NCBI GenBank assembly: GCA_009746045.1
Contig: RPFO01000591.1
Span: 1-61,346, forward strand
Source of the DNA: Mesostigma viride
Taxonomy: Eukaryota > Streptophyta > Mesostigmatophyceae > Mesostigmatales > Mesostigmataceae
Length of the DNA: 61,346 nt
Reading direction: 5' to 3'
Below the pieces are notes generated by a model. That model did no database searches. It had not been told where the DNA came from and saw only the letters and a program-made list of their open reading frames with translations. Every line of letters begins with the position of its first letter. Within the stretch, counting starts at the first letter, position 1. Made by a program: the position numbers and the translations under genes. Below, in pieces: positions 8,272-19,986 of the stretch.

Positions 8272-11200
8272 ATTAATGAGGAGGATTCAGGCTCCCATGG
8301 TGTCATCATGGCTTGTCTACGTACATGGTTGGCATTTATGTAATTAATGATGAGGATTCAGGCTCCCATGGTGTCTCCATGGCTGGCCTACGTACATGGA
8401 TGTCAAGGAATAGTAAATGATGAGGATTCAGGCTCCCATGGTGTCATCATGGCCCGTGTACGTACATGGATGGCATGTATGTAATTAATGAGGAGGATTC
8501 AGGCTCCCATGGTGTCATCATGGCTGGCCTACGTACATGGATGTCAAAGAAAAAGAAATGATGAGGATTCAGGCTCCCATGGTGTCATCATGGCTGGCCT
8601 ACGTACATGGATGTCTCATAAAATAAATGATGAGGATTCAGGCTCCCATGGTGTCATCATGGCTTGTCTACCTACATTGTTGGCATGTATGTAATTAATG
8701 ATGAGGATTCAGGCTCCCATGGTGTCTCCATGGCTGGCCTACGTACATGAATGGCATTTATGTAATTAATGATGAGGATTCAGGCTCCCATGGTGTCATC
8801 ATGGCCCGTCTACGTACATGGATGGCATTTATGTAATTAATGATGAGGATTCAGGCTCCCATGGGGTCATCATGGCTTGTCTACGTACATGGTTGGCATT
8901 TATGTAATTAATGAGGAGGATTCAGGCTCCCATGGTGTCTCCATGGCTGGCCTACGTACATGGATGTCAAGGAATAGTAAATGATGAGGATTCAGGCTCC
9001 CATGGTGTCATCATGGCCTGTCTACGTACATGGATGGCATGTATGTAATTAATGATGAGGATTCAGGCTCCCATGGTGTCATCATGGCTTGTCTACGTAC
9101 ATGGTTGGCATTTATGTAATTAATGAGGAGGATTCAGGCTCCCATGGTGTCATCATGGCTTGTCTACGTACATGGTTGGCATTTATGTAATTAATGATGA
9201 GGATTCAGGCTCCCATGGTGTCTCCATGGCTGGCCTACGTACATGGATGTCAAGGAATAGTAAATGATGAGGATTCAGGCTCCCATGGTGTCATCATGGC
9301 CCGTGTACGTACATGGATGGCATGTATGTAATTAATGAGGAGGATTCAGGCTCCCATGGTGTCATCATGGCTGGCCTACGTACATGGATGTCAAAGAAAA
9401 AGAAATGATGAGGATTCAGGCTCCCATGGTGTCATCATGGCTTGTCTACGTACATGGTTGGCATTTATGTAATTCATGAGGAGGATTCAGGCTCCCATGG
9501 TGTCATCATGGCTTGTCTACGTACATGGTTGGCATCTATGTAATTAATGATGAGGATTCAGGCTCCCATGGTGTCATCATGGCTTGTCTACGTACATGGA
9601 TGTCAAGGAATAGTAAATGATGAGGATTCAGGCTCCCATGGTGTCATCATGGCCTGTCTACGTACATGGATGGCATTTATGTAATTAATGATGAGGATTC
9701 AGGCTCCCATGGGGTCATCATGGCTTGTCTACGTACATGGTTGGCATTTATGTAATTAATGAGGAGGATTCAGGCTCCCATGGTGTCTCCATGGCTGGCC
9801 TACGTACATGGATGTCAAGGAATAGTAAATGATGAGGATTCAGGCTCCCATGGTGTCATCATGGCCTGTCTACGTACATGGATGGCATGTATGTAATTAA
9901 TGATGAGGATTCAGGCTCCCATGGTGTCATCATGGCTTGTCTACGTACATGGTTGGCATTTATGTAATTAATGAGGAGGATTCAGGCTCCCATGGTGTCT
10001 CCATGGCTTGTCTACGTACATGGTTGGCATTTATGTAATTAATGATGAGGATTCAGGCTCCCATGGTGTCTCCATGGCTGGCCTACGTACATGGATGTCA
10101 AGGAATAGTAAATGATGAGGATTCAGGCTCCCATGGTGTCATCATGGCCCGTGTACGTACATGGATGGCATGTATGTAATTAATGAGGAGGATTCAGGCT
10201 CCCATGGTGTCATCATGGCCTGTCTACGTACATGGATGGCATGTATGTATTTAATGATGAGGATTCAGGCTCCCATGTTGTCTCCATGGCTGGCCTACGT
10301 ACATGGTTGGCATTTATGTAATTCATGAGGAGGATCTAGGCTCCCATGGTGTCATCATGGCTTGTCTACGTACATGGTTGGCATTTATGTAATTAATGAT
10401 GAGGATTCAGGCTCCCATGGTGTCTCCATGGCTGGCCTACGTACATGGATGTCAAGGAATAGTAAATGATGAGGATTCAGGCTCCCATGGGGTCATCATG
10501 GCTTGTCTACGTACATGGTTGGCATTTATGTAATTAATGAGGAGGATTCAGGCTCCCATGGTGTCTCCATGGCTGGCCTACGTACATGGATGTCAAGGAA
10601 TAGTAAATGATGAGGATTCAGGCTCCCATGGTGTCATCATGGCCTGTCTACGTACATGGATGGCATGTATGTAATTAATGATGAGGATTCAGGCCCATGG
10701 TGTCATCATGGCTTGTCTACGTACATGGTTGGCATTTATGTAATTAATGAGGAGGATTCAGGCTCCCATGGTGTCATCATGGCTTGTCTACGTACATGGT
10801 TGGCATTTATGTAATTAATGATGAGGATTCAGGCTCCCATGGTGTCTCCATGGCTGGCCTACGTACATGAATGGCATTTATGTAATTAATGATGAGGATT
10901 CAGGCTCCCATGGTGTCATCATGGCCCGTCTACGTACATGGATGGCATTTATGTAATTAATGATGAGGATTCAGGCTCCCATGGGGTCATCATGGCTTGT
11001 CTACGTACATGGTTGGCATTTATGTAATTAATGAGGAGGATTCAGGCTCCCATGGTGTCTCCATGGCTGGCCTACGTACATGGATGTCAAGGAATAGTAA
11101 ATGATGAGGATTCAGGCTCCCATGGTGTCATCATGGCCTGTCTACGTACATGGATGGCATGTATGTAATTAATGATGAGGATTCAGGCTCCCATGGTGTC

Positions 11201-14200
11201 ATCATGGCTTGTCTACGTACATGGTTGGCATTTATGTAATTAATGAGGAGGATTCAGGCTCCCATGGTGTCATCATGGCTTGTCTACGTACATGGTTGGC
11301 ATTTATGTAATTAATGATGAGGATTCAGGCTCCCATGGTGTCATCATGGCCTGTCTACGTACATGGATGTCAAGGAATAGTAAATGATGAGGATTCAGGC
11401 TCCCATGGTGTCATCATGGCCCGTGTACGTACATGGATGGCATGTATGTAATTAATGAGGAGGATTCAGGCTCCCATGGTGTCATCATGGCTGGCCTACG
11501 TACATGGATGTCAAAGAAAAAGAAATGATGAGGATTCAGGCTCCCATGGTGTCATCATGGCTGGCCTACGTACATGGATGTCTCATAAAATAAATGATGA
11601 GGATTCAGGCTCCCATGGTGTCATCATGGCTTGTCTACCTACATTGTTGGCATGTATGTAATTAATGATGAGGATTCAGGCTCCCACGGTGTCTCCATGG
11701 CTGGCCTACGTACATGAATGGCATTTATGTAATTAATGATGAGGATTCAGGCTCCCATGGTGTCATCATGGCCCGTCTACGTACATGGATGGCATTTATG
11801 TAATTAATGATGAGGATTCAGGCTCCCATGGGGTCATCATGGCTTGTCTACGTACATGGTTGGCATTTATGTAAATAATGAGGAGGATTCAGGCTCCCAT
11901 GGTGTCTCCATGGCTGGCCTACGTACATGGTTGGCATTTATGTAATTCATGAGGAGGATCTAGGCTCCCATGGTGTCATCATGGCTGGCCTACGTACATG
12001 GATGGCATGTATGTAATTAATGATGAGGATTCAGGCTCCCATGGTGTCATCATGGCCCGTCTACGTACATGGATGTCAAGGAATAGTAAATGATGAGGAT
12101 TCAGGCTCCCATGGTGTCATCATGGCTTGTCTACGTACATGGTTGGCATTTATGTAATTCATGAGGAGGATTCAGGCTCCCATGGTGTCTCCATGGCTGG
12201 CCTACGTACATGGATGTCAAGGAATAGTAAATGATGAGGATTCAGGCTCCCATGGTGTCATCATGGCTGGCCTACGTACATGGATGGCATGTATGTAATT
12301 AATGATGAGGATTCAGGCTCCCATGGTGTCATCATGGCCCGTCTACGTACATGGATGTCAAAGAAAAAAAAATGATGAGGATTCAGGCTCCCATGGTGTC
12401 ATCATGGCCCGTGTACGTACATGGATGGCATGTATGTAATTAATGATGAGGACTCAGGCTCCCATGGTGTCATCATGTCATGTCTACGTACATGAATGGC
12501 ATTTATGTAATTAATGATGAGGATTCAGGCTCCCATGGTGTCATCATTGCCCGTGTACGTACATGGATGGCATTTTTGTATATAATAATGAGGATTCAGG
12601 CTCCCATGGTGTCATCATGGCCCGTCTACGTACATGGATGGCATTTATGTAATTAATGATGAGGATTCAGGCTCCCATGGGGTCATCATGGCTTGTCTAC
12701 GTACATGGTTGGCATTTATGTGATTAATTAGGAGGATTCAGGCTCCCATGGTGTCTCCATGGCTGGCCTACGTACATGGATGTCAAGGAATAGTAAATGA
12801 TGAGAATTCAGGCTCCCATGGTGTCATCATGGCCCGTCTACGTACATGAATGGCATTTATGTAATTAATGATGAGGATTCAGGCTCCCATGGTGTCATCA
12901 TGGCCCGTCTACGTACATGGATGTCAAAGAAAAAAAAATGATGAGGATTCAGGCTCCCATGGTGTCATCATGGCCCGTCTACGTACATGGATGGCATTTA
13001 TGTAATTATTGATGAGGATTCAGGCTCCCATGGTGTCATCATGGCCCGTGTACGTACATGGATGGCATTTATGTAATTAATGATGAGGATTCAGGCTCCC
13101 ATGGTGTCATCATGGCCCGTGTACGTACATGAATGGCATTCATGTAATTAATGATGAGGATTCAGGCTCCCATGGTGTCATCATGGCCCGTCTACGTACA
13201 TGGATGTCAAAGAAAAAAAATTGATGAGGATTCAGGCTCCCATGGTGTCATCATGGCTGGCCTACGTACATGGATGTCTCATAAAAAAAATGATGAGGAT
13301 TCAGGCTCCCATGGTGTCATCATGGCTTGTCTACGTACATGGTTGGCATTTATGTAACCTGAATCCTCTCATAAAAAAAATGAAGAGGATTCAGGCTCCA
13401 TTGGTGTCATCATGGCTGGCCTACGTACATGGATGTCAAGGAATAGTAAATGATGAGGATTCAGGCTCCCATGGTGTCATCATGGCTTGTCTACGTACAT
13501 GGATGGCATGTATGTAATTAATGATGAGGATTCAGGCTCCATTGGTGTCATCATGGCTGGCCTACGTATGTACATGGATGTCAAAGAAAAAAAAATGATG
13601 AGGATTCAGGCTCCCATGGTGTCATCATTGCCCGTGTATGTACATGGTTGGCATTTATGTATGTAATGATGAGGATTCAGGCTCCATTGGTGTCATCATG
13701 GCCCGTCTACGTACATGGATGGCATGTACATGTAATTAATGATGAGGATTCAGGCTCCATTGGTGTCATCATGGCTGGCCTACGTATGTACATGGATGTC
13801 AAAGAAAAAAAAATGATGAGGATTCAGGCTCCCATGGTGTCATCATGGCCCGTCTACGTACATGGTTGGCATTTATGTAATTAATGAAGAGGATTCAGGC
13901 TCCCATGGTGTCATCATGGCCCGTCTACGTACATGGATGTCAAGGAATAGTAAATGATGAGGATTCAGGCTCCCATGGGGTCATCATGGCTTGTCTACGT
14001 ACATGGTTGGCATTTATGTAATTAACGAGGAGGATTCAGGCTCCATTGGTGTCATCATGGCTGGCCTACGTACATGGATGTCAAGGAATAGTAAATGATG
14101 AGGATTCAGGCTCCCATGGTGTCATCATGGCTTGTCTACGTACATGGTTGGCATTTATGTAATTAATGAGGAGGATTCAGGCTCCCATGGTGTCTCCATG

Positions 14201-14656
14201 GCTGGCCTACGTACATGGATGGCATTTATGTATTTAATGATGAGGATTCAGGCTCCCATGGTGTCATCATGGCTTGTCTACCTACATGGTTGGCATTTAT
14301 GTAACCTGAATCCTCTCATTAAGAAAATGAAGAGGATTCAGGCTCCATTGGTGTCATCATGGCTGGCCTACGTACATGGATGTCAAGGAATAGTAAATGA
14401 TGAGGATTCAGGCTCCCATGGTGTCATCATGGCCCGTCTACGTACATGGATGTCAAGGAATAGTAAATGATGAGGATTCAGGCTCCCATGGGGTCATCAT
14501 GGCTTGTCTACGTACATGGTTGGCATTTATGTAATTAACGAGGAGGATTCAGGCTCCATTGGTGTCATCATGGCTGGCCTACGTACATGGATGTCAAGGA
14601 ATAGTAAATGATGAGGATTCAGGCTCCCATGGTGTCATCATGGCTTGTCTACGTAC
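8272..14656 (+). repeat. 70/71-bp satellite array, block 2
   Basis: This 6.4-kb array contains about 90 monomers. A recurring higher-order order of variants is visible. One marker trimer with gtcaaagaaaaagaaatg, gtctcataaaataaatg and ctacctacattgttggc occurs at 8488-8694 and 11455-11661. Hairpin variants are at 13358-13395 and 14305-14342. About 12.3-14.1 kb includes A-rich variants (gtcaaagaaaaaaaa) and units with tacgtatgtacatgg. Much of this block recurs at 30.5-32.7 kb and 34.6-39.3 kb. No gene is visible; all frames follow the repeat. Confidence 0.95.
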
Positions 14657-14865
14657 TTGGTGAGCTATGCTCATTTTATCTATGACTAACCTGCTGAGCG
14701 GAGAATGCAACGCCGTATAGCACCAAAAGAAAAAATAATTTTAGAAAAAATATTTTTTTGTGCTGGCACCCGTACCCCAGCCACCCAGGTAGGGGTTGGC
14801 TGGAGAGGTGTTTGCTATAAAGGGTGGGCTTCCATTCTAGGGAAGCAGGTTGTTTTCTTTTGCCT
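14657..14865 (+). repeat. Split direct repeat A1
   Basis: This 209-bp repeat, starting TTGGTGAGCTATGC, is repeated at 19556-19764. It contains CTATAAAG (14815-14822), a TATA-like box about 115 bp before the gag ATG, so it probably holds the promoter. Confidence 0.88.
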
Positions 14866-14933
14866 GAGAACCTCACGTGACCACAACACAAAAAACAAAA
14901 CGCAAGATAACACATCAAGCAGTATAACCTACC

Positions 14934-16037
14934 ATGTCCACAGTGACAGCCCCAGACCGGAATTTCCTAGCGAAACTCAAGCAAGCAGCCAAGGAGGGAT
15001 GCACCCCAAAGGAGGCCGCCACTGCGGTTCAGAAGATCCTAGGGGAGGGGAACTGGCTAGAGCGGATCCAGAAGCTCACTCCGGGGCGTGCCAAGAACGT
15101 CATGGACGTCCTGGAGGAACGGGGGTTTGTCAGCGACTGGGATGGGGAGGAGGCCCTGGCCGATGTGCTAGCAGCGCAACTGGGGGAGGCTATTGCAGAG
15201 CCGGACCCACCAGTGTCAGCAGGTGCGGTGGGAACGGGGGGTGTTCCCCCTTCGGCAGGTGGAAGCGGAGGGGCGGGGCATGGTGGAGCGGGCGCTGGGG
15301 AGGACGATGGCGCTCCTGGGGCGATCGACCAGGCTGTGGCGGACCTGGACCGAAACCTAGGTCGGCTGCTGGGGACCGAGACGGGCTATGCAACGCCAGC
15401 TGGAGGGCTTCCATCCCGGCCGGGCAACGCCCGCACTGGCGGAGATATTGGCGACCTAATATCGGCTATGTCGAAGCTGCTGGACCAGGCAAAGACTCCA
15501 GCAGCTGCAAGCCCAGCCGCAGCGACGGCTGCTGGCAGACTGGCGCGCACGAAGGGGGTGGCGCTGAGTGGGCATGCAGTGCCGGTGCTGGTGAGCAACA
15601 TGCTGGAGGCGGTGCTGCCAGGAATGCTGGACTACGCGGAGAGCGTGGGGGGGAAGTCCATCCGTGCATCGTTAATGCTGACGATGCACGGCAGCTCAGC
15701 CAGCGGGGAGAGGCGGATGCTGCTCCTGCAGATGGCAGGAATTCTGGACACGATGGTGACAGAATTTGGCTACTGGGCCACGCCACGCTCCGAAGTAATT
15801 CTGGAGCTGGCAGCAGCCGAGTACCTGGCAAAGCTGATCACGGCATGCCAGCTGGTGGATGTGGGGTCGACGGGTTGGAAGGGGACGCCGTCGGCAATGC
15901 TGCCATTCCAGGAGGGTGGAGCAATGCTGGCGTCTCCGGCGGTGCGGGCGGCGATGAGCATGGGGAAGCTGCAGCACAAGCTGGAGCAGGGTCCCGGCAA
16001 GAAGGGGCAGGGCGGCCCGTCCAACAACAACAAGTGA
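14934..16037 (+). CDS. Gag-like ORF1 of the tyrosine-recombinase element
   Basis: This 367-residue protein from the ATG at 14934 (context taccATGtcc) lies 68 bp after repeat A1. It has no zinc knuckle. The N-terminal 90 residues are charged and helical. A Gly/Ala/Pro-rich linker runs about 92-125, an Ala-rich stretch about 185-205, and a helical domain follows from about 205 to 345. A basic Gly/Gln/Asn-rich tail ends the protein. Position and size fit the Gag of DIRS-order elements, which forms the RNA particle; I recognise no finer homology. A longer overlapping frame (14705-16222) lacks an ATG-based logic and has low-complexity composition, so I prefer this one. The stop is followed by about 450 bp with a 12-G run near 16192-16203 before the next ORF, which is in the same frame class but separated by further stops. 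Confidence 0.75.
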   Translation: MSTVTAPDRNFLAKLKQAAKEGCTPKEAATAVQKILGEGNWLERIQKLTPGRAKNVMDVLEERGFVSDWDGEEALADVLAAQLGEAIAEPDPPVSAGAVGTGGVPPSAGGSGGAGHGGAGAGEDDGAPGAIDQAVADLDRNLGRLLGTETGYATPAGGLPSRPGNARTGGDIGDLISAMSKLLDQAKTPAAASPAAATAAGRLARTKGVALSGHAVPVLVSNMLEAVLPGMLDYAESVGGKSIRASLMLTMHGSSASGERRMLLLQMAGILDTMVTEFGYWATPRSEVILELAAAEYLAKLITACQLVDVGSTGWKGTPSAMLPFQEGGAMLASPAVRAAMSMGKLQHKLEQGPGKKGQGGPSNNNK

Positions 16038-16487
16038 GGGAGCGGTGCCTTCTTCCACTACCTCTTCCAGCACCCCTGCCACCTCGTGACTGGTGGCAGC
16101 AGGTACGCTCAGGCCGTAGGCGCGATAGGATGAGTCGGGCTTTTAATGCTCGCACACTAGCCTGTCAGACGGTTAGGGCGTTAAACTGGATGGGGGGGGG
16201 GGGCGAGACCCGCCTGCTGTAGGTTCAGCCCGTGTGCCCGGGCCTCTGCAGCAGGCGGCCCTAGATGGGATCGATGATGCTTGCAGGTCCTTTGTCCGCC
16301 GGAACGGTGGTTCCGTAGCGGCAATGGCAGGATCTGTAGTGGATGGGGGTGAATATGCTGAAGGAGCCCCTTACGAACCGTTAGTGGCCGCACGCTTGGC
16401 TTTGCCTGGTCCGGGGGAAGGTGGCCAAGTGGATGTGCTGAACTTACTACCCCCTCTTGGGGAGCAATTTTGAATGATGAGAGTAGG

Positions 16488-19163
16488 ATGGTACGGACGC
16501 TGAGCCCAGCAGAGCGGATCTTGCAGAAGTCGATGCGGATCTCGCGGGGGTGTAGCATGGAGGAGTTCGCGCGGGTTTGCACGGTGTGTGTGGAGAGGGG
16601 GATTTTGGGTGGATTTTTTGAGGAGGAGCCGCCTATGGTGAACGGTACTTTCGGGGTCGGAAAGCCCGACGGCCGTATACGGCTGATTGTGGACAACCGG
16701 CGTGGCAACATGCCACTACCTGATCCTATGCCCGCTTTTTTACCACACCTTGGCGTGATTTGCGATTTGCCCACGCGCGCTGGGGAGGATGTTTTTGGGG
16801 GCGTATCAGATTTGGATTCGTACTACAACAGACTCCGCCTGCCAGTTTGGATGCGGCGGTACTGTGCGTGGATGCCGGTGTGGTCGGATCTGGTGGGCCT
16901 GAGTGGGGCTCGTCGGAAGGTGTGGCCGTGGATGTTGTGCTGGCCAATGGGCAACAAGCTGGCCGTCGCCGTGGCCCAGTGTGTGCACCAGTCTGTGTTG
17001 TACCGCTGTGGCCCCAAGCCGCCGTTGGAGGCTAGTCGTGGGCTGAGCATCAACATGTCCGCGCTGATCCTGGTGGCGGAGGCCAACGAGGCGGGGGAGA
17101 CCGTCCGGCTGAGGCTGGAGGAGGACCCTGCTGCGCCCTTGGCGCCCTCGCCGTGCTTCGAATCTCGGCAGGATCTGGAAGGTATGCATGCTGTGACGAT
17201 CGATGATCTCCATTTCACCCACTGTGCGTCGGTGGATGGGGTGAATCAGCAGCTAGATCGTGTTCAGGCTGCCTACGCCGCTGTTGGGCTGGTGCAGAAG
17301 TCTGACAAGGTGGTACGGGCGACAGCAGAGCAGACTGGTGTGCAGGCGGTGGGGGTCATTCACCAAAGGGATGGTGACGTGGTGCCTGTTCCTGAGCGTG
17401 TGGTGGCAGTTATCGCCGCTACTCATAGAATCTTAGATCGCGGGTTTACATACTACCGCGAACTTAGTTCTGTGCTTGGGAAGTGGGTGTGGATGCATCT
17501 GCTGTGCCGCCCCATGCTTTCGGTGTGGTCTGAGACGTACCGGCTGCTAGCAGCCATGAATGCCTCCCTGCCTGGGCGCCGCTGGCGCCTCCCTGCGGGG
17601 GCCCGCCAGGAGCTTCAGGCGGCGATCGACCTGGCCCCCTTTTTGAGGGCGGCCAGGGCCCGGCCCCTTTCTGACCGGGTCGTCGCAAGTGATGCGAGCG
17701 GCTCCGGCGGTGGGGTGGTCTACAGGGACCTGCCTGGGGCCGATTGTGCCCGGCTGGCGACCCGGCGCGAAGCGCGGGGGTGGCGGACGACAGCTTTAAC
17801 GTCTGGGGAGGACTGGGACCTGGAGCGCATGGAGGAGGGGGACTACAGCCTGCTGGATAGTGGCCACTGGCGTACGGCACTGTCCTACCGGTGGCGGGGG
17901 CAGCCTAACCACATCAACGTCAAGGAGGCGATTGCTGCGACACAGGGGGTCGAGTGGTCGTGCCGGACCAAGGCGTGTCGGGGTAAGCGAGTCGTCCGGC
18001 TCGTAGACTCCAGTGCTGTGGTGGGGGCGTTTGTCAGAGGGCGGTCGTCTTCCTACCGTCTCAACCAGCTGGTTCGACGCTACTGCGCTCTGTCACTGGC
18101 TGGCGACATGCAGAGCCACTGGGTCTGGGTGGCTACCGACCACAACCCAGCTGACAAGGCCAGTCGGCGTGGCGCTTGGGTTCCTGACTTGACCCGGTGT
18201 GGTGACGTGCATCCCAACCCTGGGCCTGAGGGGGCGCGACGCCCTCGGGACTTGGCACTTTTGGAGGGCACAGTCAACCCTGTGTCTACCTTGCCAGCGT
18301 ACCGACGTGCGGCGGCTGTCTACGTGGCGTGGGCGCCACCTGGCCCTGTCGACCCAGCTGACGCCGAAGCCATTTTCTGTGAGTGGATTTCTGCTGTCTA
18401 CCATGCCAGAGGCGGGCGGGGGCGTACCTTATGCCAGCATGCCAAGGCCTGTCTGCACCTGTACTACCCCGACATTGTTCGGAATTGGGTACTGGCGGAC
18501 CGCCTGCTAGCAGGTTGGCAGCGGCTTGTTCCGGCTGTCAGCCCTCCGCCTATGCCCTGGCGCCTTTGCTATTTCACTGCCCTGTTGCTAGTTTCACGTC
18601 GACAGGTGCATTTGAGTGCGTTGATTATTATTGCTTTCCAGCAGTATTTACGCATTAGCGAGGCGCTAGGGCTGCGGGTTCGGGATGTGGCTCATCCCGG
18701 CCACCCCCTTCTCGAGCCAGGGCCCATGGTCGGTGCCCTTGTGCTGCGCAACCCCAAAACTGCGCAGGGGGCGGCCCAGCACGTCCTCGTCCGGGATCCA
18801 CTTTCTTTGTGGCTCCTGCGACGTCTGACGGCTGGCCAGCCCCCGGATGCACTCCTCTTTCGAGGCTTAACGTACAGCCAGGCTAGGCAGCAGTGGGAGG
18901 CTGTGCAGGCCCGCATGAGCATCCCAGGGATGTTTTCTTTTCACAGCCTCCGGCATGGGGGGGCGACGCACGACGCCATCGCTGGCGAGTCGCCGGAGGC
19001 CATCCAGCTGCGCGGCCGGTGGGCTTCGGCCCTCTCGGTCACGCGCTACATTGGCCTCCACCGCAGCCTCCTGGGGCGCGACATCCCACCCGCCCTCTGG
19101 GCTCAGGCCCTGGGTTTTGACCCAGCGGCTTTCCGGCGCCACTTCGGTGGCGTCGAGTTTTGA
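16488..19163 (+). CDS. Reverse transcriptase-RNase H-tyrosine recombinase
   Basis: This 891-residue protein is counted from the ATG at 16488; the frame is open from 16362 but has no earlier ATG. Reverse transcriptase spans about 1-340, with DLDSYYN (D108) and TIDD (237-240) as the YxDD equivalent. RNase H follows, with D402, E480, D507 and a DHNPAD end at 551-556. A 2A-like motif, GDVHPNPGP (572-580), comes next. The tyrosine recombinase occupies about 600-891: R722 (LRISEAL), K757, H819 and R822 (HSLRHGG), W845 and nucleophile Y854. The recombinase should join a circular cDNA intermediate into the genome, in place of an integrase. No methyltransferase domain is seen. RT, RNase H and YR in one sense-strand ORF fits DIRS/Ngaro-type elements; some algal relatives keep the YR on the other strand. 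The whole catalytic set is intact. Confidence 0.92.
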   Translation: MVRTLSPAERILQKSMRISRGCSMEEFARVCTVCVERGILGGFFEEEPPMVNGTFGVGKPDGRIRLIVDNRRGNMPLPDPMPAFLPHLGVICDLPTRAGEDVFGGVSDLDSYYNRLRLPVWMRRYCAWMPVWSDLVGLSGARRKVWPWMLCWPMGNKLAVAVAQCVHQSVLYRCGPKPPLEASRGLSINMSALILVAEANEAGETVRLRLEEDPAAPLAPSPCFESRQDLEGMHAVTIDDLHFTHCASVDGVNQQLDRVQAAYAAVGLVQKSDKVVRATAEQTGVQAVGVIHQRDGDVVPVPERVVAVIAATHRILDRGFTYYRELSSVLGKWVWMHLLCRPMLSVWSETYRLLAAMNASLPGRRWRLPAGARQELQAAIDLAPFLRAARARPLSDRVVASDASGSGGGVVYRDLPGADCARLATRREARGWRTTALTSGEDWDLERMEEGDYSLLDSGHWRTALSYRWRGQPNHINVKEAIAATQGVEWSCRTKACRGKRVVRLVDSSAVVGAFVRGRSSSYRLNQLVRRYCALSLAGDMQSHWVWVATDHNPADKASRRGAWVPDLTRCGDVHPNPGPEGARRPRDLALLEGTVNPVSTLPAYRRAAAVYVAWAPPGPVDPADAEAIFCEWISAVYHARGGRGRTLCQHAKACLHLYYPDIVRNWVLADRLLAGWQRLVPAVSPPPMPWRLCYFTALLLVSRRQVHLSALIIIAFQQYLRISEALGLRVRDVAHPGHPLLEPGPMVGALVLRNPKTAQGAAQHVLVRDPLSLWLLRRLTAGQPPDALLFRGLTYSQARQQWEAVQARMSIPGMFSFHSLRHGGATHDAIAGESPEAIQLRGRWASALSVTRYIGLHRSLLGRDIPPALWAQALGFDPAAFRRHFGGVEF
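18198..18227 (+). other. 2A-like ribosome-skipping motif between RNase H and recombinase
   Basis: The codons read CGDVHPNPGP, ending in the NPGP that defines 2A-type peptides, with H where many 2A sequences have E. GDVHPNPGP-type motifs are known in other retrotransposons. Its position in the linker between two enzymes fits co-translational separation, but activity is inferred. Confidence 0.55.
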
Positions 19164-19358
19164 CGTCCTCCTGTTTTTACCTCTCGTCTTTTAGCTATCA
19201 ACTGACCTCACCCTTGTGTGGGAGGTCAGGGGGGAAATGGTTTAACTAACCCGAGGGTGAACCTGGGTTGGGACAAAGTACCCCCATAGCTAGGTAGTTT
19301 AAGTTTTCTTTTTTGCATGTCCTACGTATTTTCGGCTGTTAGCCATGTAAGGAGATGT
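19164..19358 (+). other. 3' untranslated stretch of the tyrosine-recombinase element
   Basis: About 195 bp without a gene. A 7-bp hairpin with arms TGACCTC and GAGGTCA lies at about 19203-19229. Confidence 0.5.
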
Positions 19359-19555
19359 GGGTAGAGCAGGGGCACAGCTGCTGTGGGCTGGCCCTGCACA
19401 TTCACATAGTGTGCTCACCCTAGCATACAGATGGCCGTGTTGCCATCTGGTAGACATGTCTGTGTTATTCCACCGTATAGAGCTAGCACACATTTTGTAA
19501 TAAATTTGATGTTTTGTGGTGATGCATGCAAAGCAAGGCAAGGCCAGAAATGGAT
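19359..19555 (+). repeat. Split direct repeat B1
   Basis: This 197-bp repeat, from gggtagagcaggggc to ccagaaatggat, is repeated at 19790-19986. It carries TGTAATAAA (AATAAA at 19499-19504), a likely poly(A) signal. The B1/A2 junction, atggat|ttggtg, is where the two halves are stored for rebuilding the ends. Confidence 0.88.
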
Positions 19556-19764
19556 TTGGTGAGCTATGCTCATTTTATCTATGACTAACCTGCTGAGCGG
19601 AGAATGCAACGCCGTATAGCACCAAAAGAAAAAATAATTTTAGAAAAAATATTTTTTTGTGCTGGCACCCGTACCCCAGCCACCCAGGTAGGGGTTGGCT
19701 GGAGAGGTGTTTGCTATAAAGGGTGGGCTTCCATTCTAGGGAAGCAGGTTGTTTTCTTTTGCCT
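19556..19764 (+). repeat. Split direct repeat A2
   Basis: 209 bp matching A1 (14657-14865). It directly abuts B1 on the left and is followed by a 25-bp spacer before B2. Confidence 0.88.
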
Positions 19765-19789
19765 CCCACCCGCCCACCCTGGCAAAAGG

Positions 19790-19986
19790 GGGTAGAGCAG
19801 GGGCACAGCTGCTGTGGGCTGGCCCTGCACATTCACATAGTGTGCTCACCCTAGCATACAGATGGCCGTGTTGCCATCTGGTAGACATGTCTGTGTTATT
19901 CCACCGTATAGAGCTAGCACACATTTTGTAATAAATTTGATGTTTTGTGGTGATGCATGCAAAGCAAGGCAAGGCCAGAAATGGAT
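19790..19986 (+). repeat. Split direct repeat B2 (right end)
   Basis: 197 bp matching B1. It ends atggat and is directly followed by satellite atggttggcattt. Confidence 0.88.

Larger units (their letters stand above)
14657..19986 (+). mobile_element. Tyrosine-recombinase retrotransposon (DIRS order, PAT/Ngaro-like)
   Basis: This 5330-bp element has split direct repeats: A1 (14657-14865), then ORFs, then B1 (19359-19555) and A2 (19556-19764), a 25-bp spacer, and B2 (19790-19986). Copies of A are both 209 bp and copies of B both 197 bp, and they look identical. Satellite flanks read gtac before and atggttggc after; the uninterrupted satellite is gtacatggttggc, so there is no target duplication, as expected for recombinase-mediated insertion. 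Two genes lie inside: a Gag-like ORF and an RT-RNaseH-YR ORF. All catalytic motifs are present, so the copy may be competent. Base composition of the ORFs (GC-rich) differs clearly from the AT-richer satellite. Confidence 0.93.

Noticed and set aside
8272-14656. CRISPR-like look of regular repeats
   Set aside because: Monomers are contiguous without unique spacers and the context is eukaryotic.
16192-16203. 12-G run as a frameshift site between ORF1 and ORF2 of the recombinase element
   Set aside because: Further stops lie between it and ORF2 in the relevant frames, so slippage alone would not join them.
14705-16222. 505-codon frame overlapping the Gag-like ORF of the recombinase element
   Set aside because: It is low-complexity Gly/Arg/Ser, starts inside repeat A1 and has no domain; the 14934 frame fits size and position.
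16234-16473. 79-codon frame before the RT ORF
   Set aside because: It begins with GTG, which is not a normal eukaryotic start, and shows no motif.
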